64,000 nt of DNA, taken from positions 38,106,501 through 38,170,500 of the forward strand of contig OY978526.1 in assembly GCA_963854835.1 (NCBI GenBank), written 5' to 3'. A program made the position numbers and the translations under genes. The notes beneath the pieces were generated by a model, which was not told the DNA's origin, made no database searches, and saw only the letters and a program-made list of their open reading frames with translations. Below, piece after piece: positions 54,301 through 64,000 of this stretch. How positions within the stretch are numbered: the stretch's first letter is position 1; the number at the start of each line of letters is the position of its first letter. The DNA is from Megamerina dolium (Eukaryota; Arthropoda; Insecta; Diptera; Megamerinidae).

Positions 54301-54583
54301 TGTTTCAACGTAGAGCGAGTGAATGCCGGTGGACTTGCTGCGATGTGGTACACTTGCCTGAATGTTGGGTTGGGGGTATGGCTGCATTTGCTTTTAATAG
54401 GGAGTTTATATCAACAATAAAATAATTAAAGTGGAAAGTGATGAGATAAAGTAAAAGAAAAGAGAGTATGGCAGTGAGAGAAAGAGGGAGAATTAGAGCG
54501 AAAAATAGCAGGACAAATAGAATTAGATTAGGGTTGCTAAGTTTGGGCGGGCAGTGCGCGACACACGGTTTCTGGCGTAGACA
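54301..54583 (-). repeat. 3' LTR of the BEL element
   Basis: 283 bp, beginning TGTTTCAACGTAGAGCG on the plus strand and ending GGCGTAGACA. It differs from the other LTR at about position 8 (A/G) and about position 185 (G/A). Confidence 0.95.
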
Positions 54584-54596
54584 TTCCGCCCCCCTT
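54584..54596 (-). promoter_or_regulatory. Polypurine tract
   Basis: AAGGGGGGCGGAA on the minus strand directly abuts the 3' LTR, the usual primer for plus-strand DNA synthesis. Confidence 0.8.
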
Positions 54597-55430
54597 GCAG
54601 GAATACTGCAAAGAAGACGGAACCTCCACCCGAGACGGAGGGAATGAGAAAAAGAAAAAAAAATTAAAATATAAAGTAAATACAAATAAAAATACGATAT
54701 TTCATATACTTAAAGTTAATCTTAAAAATACTTAAAATTAACTATAAAATATTCATATTCTTATCAGCATCAGCAGTGAGGGAGTTCAATTCGGGATTCG
54801 AGATTTTGACTCTTATAAGAGTGAGCAAGAGCCCTCGAGGAGGGATGGCGCATGTTGATTGTTGAGAATGTTGATTTGTGGGTGCGGAAGGAATGTTGAT
54901 TGAAGAATGTGTTGATTGAAGAGCACTGATGTGTGCTGTTGATTGATGACTGTTGATTGTAGTGTTGATTTTAAAGTGTTGTCCAATTTTGATTGGTGTG
55001 TGGATCGGGGTTGGATCACACCATCTCAGGTGAACAGATTCTATCAGGGCTGGTCGTAGACCAGATCAAAGAGTTCGGTATGTCAATTCCAGCTTGTCGG
55101 GATTGCCAGAATATGTAACACTCGTGACACATTCTAAACTAGGATAGAATCTGCGAGTCTTGGGTTCATGATGACTAGACTCATGAATATGTAGCAAATA
55201 ATGTGAAATTAACACATGGGATTATTCATACGCATATACACTATGCCAATGCATAGTTCCGTTGAAGCTTCGTAGAAGTTCGGGAATTAAATCGGGCAGT
55301 TACAGTGAACTGAACCATGTGAGAGAGGGATGCGTATGACGGTCAGTATCGTATAACCTGACAAAACGTTGCTACATAATACGGGTGTGGCATCAGAGGC
55401 TTATATGTTGCTCAAGCCACAATCTTCAAA

Positions 55431-57635
55431 TCACCTTTTACGTGACAGCAATTTTGGGGGCCCAGTATTAGGCGGGATCGAATGTATTGCTGTTCGAGTA
55501 CAAGTCCTCTCGTTGATTGAACGAGCCTTTTGTGGGGAGTGATACGTAGAACTCGAGAATCCGTTGAATGTCGCTGTACGACAAGTATTACGGGTGGGAA
55601 ATACATTTGACGGGAGATGTCCTCTTCTTGGATACGATCTGTAAGATCGATCCTTTGCATCTGGGTGGAGCATTGCATAACGGTGAACTTTCCGCTTTGC
55701 TCTCGGGTCATGCCGTGCTCTGTGAAGCAGGGAATGATGTTGCTTCCCACAAAGCCGGCATGAAAACTCACTTTGGCATTTTACAAGGGTATGCGATGTT
55801 GCCAAACAGTTGTTGCAAATTCCATACTGATGCACACAGAGTATTCTCTCTTCAACCGTAAGTTTGGAGAACTCTTTACAGTGTCGCAGGGGGTGTTTGC
55901 CTCTACATAGCGGGCAGCATGTCTTCGTGACAGTACTATGCAACGAACTAACATCTTTAGTTGTTGCGACGGTTTTTTCCGAACATTTGGGGTGTATTCT
56001 ATCATTCGATCGAGTCGGGTGCTTATCGCATCTAGTACGAGGAGATGAACGCGGGAGTTTGTCGAAATGGATTCTGCTGTGGAACGATGAAACCTTTTTA
56101 TGGGAGGTCGATTTCATTTGTGGGAGGAAAGCCGTGATGGGTACTGTATCCAAAGCTGCATTGTGTTTTTTCTTCGTAACAACTGGCAGCAGAGAAGAAC
56201 GAGTACGCTGACAAGAACGTTCAGCTGTTGTTTCAGTGGGAGTTGACTCGGGAGTTACCTCATAGCGAGTGCTGGAAGCATTATCTAGCCTGTGAAGTAG
56301 GGAATTGTGTCTTTGTCTGCAGGATGAGCACGTGTATCGGCTCTTACAATCACTGTAATCGTGAGAGTTGGCCAAGCAATTGGTACACAGTTTGTGTTTG
56401 TTAACTACGCTGTAGCGTTCATCAACCAATAACTTCAGAAAATCGGGACAATGGCGAAGAGGATGTGACTTTCGGCACAATGGACAACCGTGATTTACAA
56501 CTTTAACGTGATACGTGTTAATTCTTCTGGGAGTCGTTGGAGGACTGTTCGATCGCCTGGGAGGGTCGAAACGACCGGGTTGTCGATTCGCGGGCTGGCT
56601 AAATGGCCGATTCTGTGGCTGGCTGAGTTGCCGGGAACCACTTCTGATATCGGAGACCGATTCCAAGGTCTGATACCGCTCTGTTAAAAACGCGTCGAAG
56701 TCAGTCCACTTTGGGATTTCGCGCTTATTCTTCAACGACTGTTCCCAAAGACACAGAGTTGTTGTTAAGTTGGGGTCGGTTTCTCGAGTTAGCGGCTGGA
56801 GAGTGAAAAGGGATTTCAACTGTAAGTTGACCAGAATTCTCATATTTTCATATCTCTCCTCGAGATTGTGCCATGCTAGTGCGAAGCCATCATTAGTCAA
56901 GGGAGTAGACTGAATGATATTATGTGCTTCGCCTCGGGTTTTCTGAAGCAAGTGGTATAATTTTTCCACTGGCGACAGCCGGGGGTTATTGCGATATAAG
57001 GCCGTAAACATGTCGCGAAAACTTGGCCATGACACATAATCGCCAGAAAAACATGGGGTGTCGCATGGAGGCAGCTGAACAGCGGGAAATGAATGTTCAT
57101 TATTTATTTTCTCAACGGGTGGATTTGGAATTGCCGGAGAAGAGGAAACTGCGGGGGATGCCACCTCGAAACTCAGCTCGTGAAGAACAGTCGGAAATGA
57201 AGGTTGACGGGGTATGTTTTCAACGAGAGAAGAAGAAATTGCGGGGGGTACCACTTCGGAACTCAGCTCGTGAGGAACAGTCGGAAATGAAGGTTGACGG
57301 GGTATATTTTCAGCGAGAGATACGGAAACTGCGGGAGGTACCACTTCGGAATTCAACTCGTGAAGATTAGCGTTGATTGCAGAGAGGCACCGGACATAAG
57401 AGGTTAGGCACTCTGTATATGCCTCTTTAATTTGATTAACATCAACATCTTCAGCGACTTCCTCTGTTAGAACATTGTGATATGCTGTTCTGCAATCACT
57501 CCACAGGGACTGGAATTGCCTTTGCTGTGCTTCCAAGACAAATTTTGTATGGTTTTCCGGGTTGATGGCATGAAAATTGCTATCAAAATCAATAATATCT
57601 TCCACGGCAGCTCTGAAGAGATCGTAAGCTGCCAT
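55431..57635 (-). CDS. BEL/Pao Gag polyprotein, 734 codons
   Basis: Structural protein that packages the element RNA into cytoplasmic particles. After an N-terminal helical region (residues 1-80, 'LEAQQRQFQSLWSDCRTAY') comes a stretch of three ~30-residue tandem units each with 'EVVPPA'- and 'RQPSFPTV'-like words (about 88-180). The conserved BEL/Pao gag domain follows: 'CFSGDYVSWPSFRDMF', 'SPVEKLYHLLQKTRGEA', 'AWHNLEERYENMRILVNLQL' (about 195-280). A Cys/His module 'CPLCRKSHPLRHC ... CTNC ... CSSCRQRHNSLLH' lies near 382-450 and a second, similar module ('CPLCRGKHPLRHC ... CNNC ... CRLCGKQHHSLLH') near 570-640. BEL gag normally shows one such module. The C-terminus is unlike any protease. 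The frame is intact, consistent with recent insertion. Confidence 0.9.
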   Translation of the reverse strand: MAAYDLFRAAVEDIIDFDSNFHAINPENHTKFVLEAQQRQFQSLWSDCRTAYHNVLTEEVAEDVDVNQIKEAYTECLTSYVRCLSAINANLHELNSEVVPPAVSVSLAENIPRQPSFPTVPHELSSEVVPPAISSSLVENIPRQPSFPTVLHELSFEVASPAVSSSPAIPNPPVEKINNEHSFPAVQLPPCDTPCFSGDYVSWPSFRDMFTALYRNNPRLSPVEKLYHLLQKTRGEAHNIIQSTPLTNDGFALAWHNLEERYENMRILVNLQLKSLFTLQPLTRETDPNLTTTLCLWEQSLKNKREIPKWTDFDAFLTERYQTLESVSDIRSGSRQLSQPQNRPFSQPANRQPGRFDPPRRSNSPPTTPRRINTYHVKVVNHGCPLCRKSHPLRHCPDFLKLLVDERYSVVNKHKLCTNCLANSHDYSDCKSRYTCSSCRQRHNSLLHRLDNASSTRYEVTPESTPTETTAERSCQRTRSSLLPVVTKKKHNAALDTVPITAFLPQMKSTSHKKVSSFHSRIHFDKLPRSSPRTRCDKHPTRSNDRIHPKCSEKTVATTKDVSSLHSTVTKTCCPLCRGKHPLRHCKEFSKLTVEERILCVHQYGICNNCLATSHTLVKCQSEFSCRLCGKQHHSLLHRARHDPRAKRKVHRYAMLHPDAKDRSYRSYPRRGHLPSNVFPTRNTCRTATFNGFSSSTYHSPQKARSINERTCTRTAIHSIPPNTGPPKLLSRKR

Positions 57636-59431
57636 CCTTTTAGCAATTGTAAAATTCCAGATGTAATACGGGATAAAATTTGAAAGCGAGAGAGCGAATT
57701 GCTTACGAATCTGGAGTTATGTTGCCTGTTCGCACGATTTATCAAAAAATGGGTTGCCAAAATGTGCCCGGAAAGAGATTAATCCGAAAGACGTAGTCTT
57801 CCGTAGCCAAATTGAAGGTTATACTAGTGGGCAAACTTATGGAAGGTATGACCTTGAGCTTATTTTAAATTCGTATTCGATTCCGCTGAATTCCGGAATT
57901 GACGTAGGGAGATGTAATATAAATTAATTCACAATCAATAAAATTACTCAATTGTAATGAGCCGGGGTGATATCTACGTATAGAAAATTCGTATCCGATG
58001 GGTATAAAAACGTTTGGGAACCACTGTATACTACTTCCTTCAATTTTTAACGTATTATCTTGCACAAAGAACTCAATTATTTGATATTCGTAAACACTGT
58101 AGCAACTTAGGGTTGAGAGTGACTCTTTTTCACACTGGGTATTTTTCAATAGAAAAGATAGTGTACAATTGTTATTGCAATTACATTTCCTTTATAAAAA
58201 ACACCAGCCAATGCAATTATATTTGGTTGCTATTACAGGTATATGCAAAACAAAAATTGGGAGTTAGAAATTTAGCAACAATATACACTACCGCTATATT
58301 TCTGATCAAACGCAGGTATATTAGTCGAGACAAATCAATGCCTTTTATTGTTGCCTATGTATGACGAAATACTTTTATTGCTTACTTTTGGGTGTGCTTG
58401 TTGTTGATGGTTTAGGGATATGCATTAACCACGGTAGGTAGTTGAAATTTAACAACAACAAGTAATCGCATGTGCGTTTGTATAATAAGGCGTTTGTTTT
58501 TGCAAATGCACAAGCAAAGGTATTGAGAAAAAAATGCAATATGTATGAAATTGTTATTGCATGCCAAACAAATATTTTTGAATATTTTAATGTTATTGCC
58601 GATATCAGTTTTCGTGAGGGAAAAAACAACTTCTATTGGGAAAGTGTAGTTGTGTTACTTATGCTTTGTTCTTCCTTGATACTAAGGTTATTATTATTAC
58701 ATTATTGGCAATAATGTTTTTCGTAGAGGGGAGTATGCGGCGCGATACGACTGATATGATAACACTTGGTGGTTATGTTTGAGTAAAATAACCACACAAA
58801 ATGCAACAACGATATCTCGGAGAGATATGCTTTGATGTACTTATATGATTTTACTGAGAGATGTGCAAGGGATTAGTAAACAAATTTAATATAGTAATAA
58901 AACACCAATATAAACCACTGATATGTATGTATGAAGTTTGTGTAGTCTCTCTTGAGATCACTTGATGTATTTTTTCTTTATCTCTTCTCTTATCAATATG
59001 TACTTATGTAAATGGTATGTGCAATATGTGGGATATGATCTCGGGTATTGTTTTTGCACATATACCAATTAACAACACTTCAAGTAATGAGAAGAATAAA
59101 ATAATCGGGAAATAAAAAAATTAAAAACAAAATAGATCAACCAAAAGTGCGTTTTGCCGTCGGCAAAACAATATCTATGGTATCACAATATATATGTTGT
59201 AATTTCTTAATTCTTGCAACTGTATGGGATACAGAATACAATATTTAACTCAGCGAGAGATTCGCTGTAAGTTAAAGGGGAATTAAGCGGGATTTATTTT
59301 CAAGTGTACGTACGACGTACTCATCAATAATGTATCGGGATATGACGGGATATATGTGTGTGGGTACATAAAACGCACGGAATGTAAGTACCTGGGGTGG
59401 CAAGATTTGCTTACCAATCGTTGCGAGCCTA
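57636..59431 (-). other. BEL internal leader between primer site and gag
   Basis: 1.8 kb without recognisable coding sequence. It would be the 5' untranslated/packaging leader of the element RNA. Confidence 0.6.
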
Positions 59432-59448
59432 TCCGGCTCGAAGGACCA
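59432..59448 (-). promoter_or_regulatory. Primer binding site, tRNA-Tyr type
   Basis: On the minus strand TGGTCCTTCGAGCCGGA starts one base after the 5' LTR. Its complement, TCCGGCTCGAAGGACCA, fits the 3' end of eukaryotic tRNA-Tyr, whose acceptor stem starts CCTTCGA, plus the CCA. The tRNA assignment is from general knowledge of that tRNA. Confidence 0.8.
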
Positions 59449-59449
59449 A

Positions 59450-59732
59450 TGTTTCAGCGTAGAGCGAGTGAATGCCGGTGGACTTGCTGCGATGTGGTAC
59501 ACTTGCCTGAATGTTGGGTTGGGGGTATGGCTGCATTTGCTTTTAATAGGGAGTTTATATCAACAATAAAATAATTAAAGTGGAAAGTGATGAGATAAAG
59601 TAAAAGAAAAGAGAGTATGGCAGTAAGAGAAAGAGGGAGAATTAGAGCGAAAAATAGCAGGACAAATAGAATTAGATTAGGGTTGCTAAGTTTGGGCGGG
59701 CAGTGCGCGACACACGGTTTCTGGCGTAGACA
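59450..59732 (-). repeat. 5' LTR of the BEL element (promoter LTR)
   Basis: 283 bp and nearly identical to 54301-54583. It would drive transcription towards lower coordinates. Confidence 0.95.
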
Positions 59733-59931
59733 CCTATAATGTTCCGAAATATGAGAAACATGTATTTAGTACTACCTATCGTATTTAATTCAACGTACGT
59801 TCTTGTAGACATTAATGCCCATGCCCAATGCGAGATGATTCCTGAAGAGAGGTGCTGTGACATCGAAATTTGCAGCATATCACTGGCTATGAAAACGCAT
59901 CTAATATTTTTTGTCTCGGGTTCCTTTCTTC
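59733..59931 (-). pseudogene. Young fatty acid synthase duplicate, 5' remainder
   Basis: Matches 32386-32585 of the intact gene: the small intron and the last part of exon 4 ('...[11 protein letters not shown]', '[10 protein letters not shown]' region). It joins 54300 once the BEL element is removed. Similarity ends exactly where the RTE 5' end begins and does not resume after the RTE 3' end. Confidence 0.92.
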
Positions 59932-62675
59932 TGGTCTGGTGGTGTTTTCGCAAGGTAATGTGTCTAACTGCCAACTGGGTGGGGCTAGCGCAATCCTTGT
60001 TGAACTCATCGCAAGTCAACTCACTGGCTGTCATGTAGTTTGATCTGAGCACTATGTGATGATACCTTTATTTGTTAATGAGGGGTAGTCATATAGCTTG
60101 CTCTGGTTACTATGTGATGGCGCTTTCATTATTATTAATGGGGGCCCTCCATGTGGCGACCACCCCGCAACGTCTTCCTGGCACCCGCTGGGAGGCAGCT
60201 GAAGTGAGTGGCGAAAATCTCCTCGGTTAGAGGTTGTGCGTTGGGTTTGGGACCCGCCACATAAAAAAAACCCCCCAATGAAAAAAACAAATATGCCTCG
60301 GATAAGGATTACCGCTTTTGTTGATGACCCCCGCAAACGAAAAAAGGACAACGATTTACGGATATGCACCTGGAATGTCCGATCCCTTTATAGAGAGGGT
60401 GCCTCTATCCAGCTGGTTGATGTCCTCGAAAATACTGACATCACCGCTCTCCAGGAAATGCGATGGACAGGACAGGGCTGCTCCAAAAGAGCGTCCTGTG
60501 ACATCTACTACAGTTGCCATGCTGAAAGGCACGAATTAGGATGTGGATTTTTGGTCAGCAAGAGACTACGACATCTTGTCTCACAGTTCACGCCTGTGAA
60601 CGAACGGCTGGCCAACATCAGCCTTATATGTGCCCACGCTCCGACGGATGAGAAGGACAATGTGACCAAGGAGAGCTTCTTTCAGTGCCTCGAAGAAGCT
60701 TATGACCGCTGCCCCCGCCACGATATCAAAATCGTGCTTGGCGACTTTAATGCCAGGGTGGGCAAGGAAGGTATCTTTGGTCCAACTGTCGGAAAATTCA
60801 GCCTCCACCAGAACACCTCCGATAACGGAATGAGGCTGATCGACTTCGCCGCAGCACGAAACATGGTAATTGGTGGTACCAGATTCCAGCATCTCGACAT
60901 CCACAAAGCGACATGGCTGTCTCCAGATCAACGTACAAGAAACCAAATTGATCATGTGGTGATTGACGGAAGGCATGCTTCCAGTGTGATGGACGTGAAA
61001 TTGATCCGTGGTGCCAACATCGACTCGGATCACTACCTTGTTGCAGCTAAGGTGCGCACACGCCTATGTGTCGCAAATAACAAGAGAAGTCCCACACAGA
61101 GAAAGCTCGACGTCAGTAAGCTGCGATCACCAGAGACAGCAGATGCATTTTCCACTCGACTATCGGATCTGCTTATGCAGAACACTCCCCCACTTGATGA
61201 TACATGCGCACGGTGGACACATATATCCCACTCCATGACTACTGCTGCCGAGGAGGTAATCGGTTACTACCGGCCTCTGAGGAATGAGTGGTATGATCAG
61301 GAGTGTCGCGACGCTACCGCAGAGAAAGACGCCGCCTACAGAAAAACCCTGCGTGCATGCGCAACGCGAGCTGTTAAGGAGTGGTATAGAGAGAAAAGGA
61401 GTGCAGAGAGACGTCTTTTCAGGCCCAAGAAGAGGGGGTTGGAAAGACGCGAGTGTGAGGAGATAGAGATATGTACCGACAAGAATAAGACTCGAAAATT
61501 CTTTGAAAAGATCAAGCGCCTGAGTGGAGGTTTAAATCCCGGAGCCTCTTCTTGTCGTGATGGAAATGGGAATCTGGTTCAGAGTGTACTGAGCCTATGG
61601 AGGGAACACTTCTCCACGTTACTGAATGGCGATGCTACGAACAATTCCGCCAATGGAGGAGTTTGCCCGATAACCCCAATTACAGATGATGGTGTTGATA
61701 TTCCACCACCCGACTATGACGAGGTTGAAACGGCCATTTTAAGGCTGAAGAACAACAAAGCTGCAGGTGCTGATGGCCTGCCTGCCGAGTTGTTTAAGAC
61801 CGGAGGCGATGAGCTGCTCACCCGCATGCACCAGCTCATAAGCAGAATATGGTCGGATGAAAGCATGCCTGATGATTGGAGGCTCAGTGTTCTCTGTCCT
61901 GTACATAAAAAAGGAGACCCCACAATTTACGCCAACTACCGTGGAATAAGTATCCTGAGCATCGCATACAAGGTTCTATCGAGCGTACTGTGTGAAAGGT
62001 TGAAGCCTATGCTCAGCAACCTGATTGGACCTTATCAGTGTGGCTTCAGACCTGGTAAATCCACCATCGACCAGATTTTCACACTGCGCCAAATCCTGGA
62101 GAAGACCCAAGAAAAACAGATTGACACACACCTCCTATTTGTTGATTATAAAGCCGCTTTCGACAGTCCGGTAAGGGATTACTTCTACGCAACAATGTCT
62201 GAGTTCGGTATTCGTGCAAAGCTCATTCGACTTTGTAGAATGACACTGCATAACTCCCGTTGTGCAGTGAAAATTGGGAAGGACCTCTCCGCACTGTTTA
62301 ATACGCAAGATCTTTGGACCTATTTGCGTTGGTGGCGAGTACCGGATAAGGTACAACCATGAGCTGTACGAGCTGTATGCCGATATTGACATAGTAAAGC
62401 GCATCAAAATCCAGCGGCTGCGGTGGCTAGGACATGTCGAGCGAATGGAAGAACACGCTCCAGCTAAGAAGGTGTTATATTCGGAACCCGATGGAGGACG
62501 GCGCAGAAGAGGAAGACCAAACCTCCGGTGGAGAGACCAAGTACTGGAGAACCTGACGGCGCTTGGAATTACTAACTGGCGCCAGCTAGCGAAGAACAGA
62601 AATGGCTGGCGAAGCATGTTATTTTCGGCCTAAATCGATATTCGGTTGTTATGGCCACATAAGAAGAAGAAGATG
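59932..62675 (+). mobile_element. RTE-type LINE, nearly full length with internal deletion
   Basis: Includes a 5' UTR (shared with 40080-40563), endonuclease, RT start, a deletion near 62302, the C-terminal part, and a 3' end 'atggccacataag' with an (AAG)n tail at about 62660-62675. Comparison with the copy at 50279-51464 shows 581 bp missing, with 3-bp microhomology (TAC) at the junction. The 5' end abuts the fatty acid synthase duplicate. Confidence 0.92.
60236..62362 (+). pseudogene. RTE endonuclease-reverse transcriptase, truncated by frameshifting deletion
   Basis: Single-ORF LINE protein that nicks target DNA and reverse-transcribes its own RNA there. The likely start is Met at 60236 or 60294 ('MPRIRITAFVDD'). 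The EEP endonuclease is complete: 'LRICTWNVRSLYREG', 'ALQEMRW' (metal Glu), 'LICAHAPTDEKDN', 'IKIVLGDFNARVG', 'RNQIDHVVID' and 'IDSDHYLVAAKV' (catalytic His). RT starts with 'LKNNKAAGADGLPAELFK', 'WRLSVLCPVHKKGDP', 'YRGISILSIAYKVL' and 'LLFVDYKAAFD'. After 'KIGKDLSALFNT' the 581-bp deletion removes the YADD block and shifts the frame. The C-terminal part continues in another frame to 62633. Such proteins are often annotated as craniofacial development protein 2-like. Confidence 0.93.
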
Positions 62676-64000
62676 TGTAAAGTATATTTTTAGAGTGACA
62701 AAACTTTAAATTGAAATATAATAAAATACATACATAGATATACATATGACGATGTTTTGAGTTTGAAGCCTTCTTTCTTGAAAATATAATTTCAAGACAA
62801 TTAAGTTTTGCAACTAATTTCCACAATATATAACACTGATCAACAGGAATCTATCAGTTCAATAATTTATGCTATAGCTTTGATCAACTGTAGCATGAGT
62901 ATTGCAGTTTATGAATTTATCAAGACGCTGCAAAGGCAAAATAAAGGGGCCTGAGGAGTAAATTAATACAATATTTGCAATTCGACTATCAAATGTAATA
63001 TATTTTTATGTACTAGGAATATTTTCGATTGATCACCAAAGAAACAAGATGAAAATTTACAATACATGCACACTAAGGTGAGTGAATGAAAACAATTCTC
63101 AATATCCAGCCCTTATAGCCTTGATAGCCTATATTCAGAGGCTCTAGGCACCATTAAAAACTGTTTTGGTCTGCGGAAAAAAACTGCCAAACTGCTCTTC
63201 TTGTCATAACTTTAGCATTTGATGTCCAATTTGAAAATATTATATATCGTTAAAAGTATTGCTGAGTGCTATATTTTGTTCTCAGGTGTCATCGAAGTCC
63301 CATTCTCTATAGAAAGTAGAGTCCTGGGGAATAAAAAGAAAGTGTTTTTTTATTTTTATTTTTTTTTTTTTATCATAGACGTCATACCATTAAATAAATT
63401 CAAGTTATACACTTTGACAATAACCCTCTTCCAAGCTTCACTATCCACCATCAATTCTGTATTTTCATTGCACTTGATTCGTCGCTAACATCATCGGTCC
63501 GTCCTCTTTTTCTTGTTGGTGTTGGTGTTTTTTTTTTTTTTTTTTTGAAATCTTTCCATTGGTACATGCTGTCGAGTTCATCAACGTATCTGGTTCGACA
63601 CATAACATCTGGCCTCAGTGAGGATTCGTGACATTTGTTTATTTGATAAAAGTTTTGATCGAAATAATTTAAGTATATGAAATGTGCTCTGTTTGTATTC
63701 TATGTTGATTTATGTCGTAACTATCATTATGAATTATTTGTTATATCACCGACCGAATATTTGTCGTGACCCCAATAGTTTTGATGCGATCCCTGTTGGT
63801 GAATTCTAAAGTTCCAATCTTGGTATACATATATCAAACATGACATCCAGATTTGATGCAGATATGCATCAAAGCTTGTAATTTCCCTTGTTATTCTTAA
63901 TCTATTGAACGGAAATGAGAGTGATATTAGCAAACTATCCTGAATTCCTTTGCCAGCTTTGTATCTGTCTATCCCACGTGTGAATCCCAATTACCTGCCA
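62676..64000. other. Non-coding AT-rich end of window
   Basis: No supported gene. It holds poly-T tracts near 63358-63372 and 63530-63546. Short ORFs here show no domain features. Confidence 0.45.

Larger units (their letters stand above)
54301..59732 (-). mobile_element. BEL/Pao LTR retrotransposon, gag only, recent insertion
   Basis: The 5432-bp element is inserted in the young fatty acid synthase pseudogene with a 5-bp duplication CCTAT (54296-54300 and 59733-59737). The pseudogene resumes in register. Two 283-bp LTRs (TG..CA) differ at two positions by eye. A primer site and a polypurine tract adjoin the proper LTRs. The only long ORF is gag (55431-57635). No protease, RT, RNase H or integrase reading was found in the 1.8-kb 5' leader or the ~0.8 kb after gag. 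It looks like an internally deleted, non-autonomous element that would need enzymes from a complete relative. Confidence 0.93.

Noticed and set aside
54840..54975. Repeated 'tgttgatt' words resembling a short direct-repeat array
   Set aside because: Irregular spacing and no spacer structure; it is low-complexity sequence in the BEL element, not a CRISPR array.
57023..57370. 115-codon plus-strand ORF with three similar repeats
   Set aside because: It is the antisense shadow of the tandem units in the BEL Gag.
63219..63488. 89-codon ORF near the right end
   Set aside because: It runs through poly-T (Phe-rich) sequence and has no recognisable domain.

Overview
This window looks like a piece of a dipteran (fly) nuclear genome, possibly an acalyptrate such as a tephritid. 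The evidence is AT-rich DNA, short introns of 52-96 bp with GT..AG ends, an insect-type fatty acid synthase, and a dense set of typical insect transposons (irritans- and mauritiana-like mariners, Tc1, Jockey and RTE LINEs, BEL/Pao, a tRNA-derived SINE, DINE-like repeats). The species assignment is inference.

Only one complete, apparently functional host gene is visible: a nine-exon animal-type fatty acid synthase paralogue on the minus strand (29213-36917). Its exons join in frame to 2383 codons plus stop, with order KS-AT-DH-(non-catalytic middle)-ER-KR-ACP-TE. All main catalytic residues are present except in the acyltransferase. There the Arg that normally binds the malonyl carboxylate is Tyr, and the GxGxQ glutamine is Asp. 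Two degenerate partial copies lie upstream in the same orientation. One is an old KS fragment (48130-49470). The other is a much younger ER-KR-ACP fragment (52040-54300 continuing at 59733-59931) whose ACP serine codon is a stop. A possible isolated first coding exon of another host gene sits at 5583-5598.

The rest is mostly mobile DNA, often nested. 1-10 kb: a Harbinger-like MITE, SINE copies, and an irritans-type mariner with a SINE inside it. 13.5-19.6 kb: a mauritiana-like mariner split by an RTE-type LINE, itself split by a DINE-like element with ~300-bp internal repeats; an inverted DINE-like copy follows. 21-25.6 kb: a Tc1 element with doubled terminal repeats, a pogo-like MITE, a hAT-like MITE and an ITm transposase fragment. 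25.6-28.7 kb: a decayed Jockey LINE with a SINE insertion. 37.9-47.8 kb: deletion derivatives of ITm mariners, a 5' RTE fragment, a second mariner, a minus-strand Jockey and a piggyBac-like element.

48-62.7 kb: a palindromic mariner derivative inside the old FAS pseudogene; a 5'-truncated RTE copy; a BEL/Pao element with near-identical LTRs, primer site, gag and polypurine tract but no pol, inserted in the young FAS pseudogene; and a nearly full RTE with a 581-bp deletion in its reverse transcriptase. A ~500-bp non-coding segment occurs twice (12.4 and 39.3 kb). The picture is one working lipid-synthesis gene beside its broken duplicates in a transposon-rich region.
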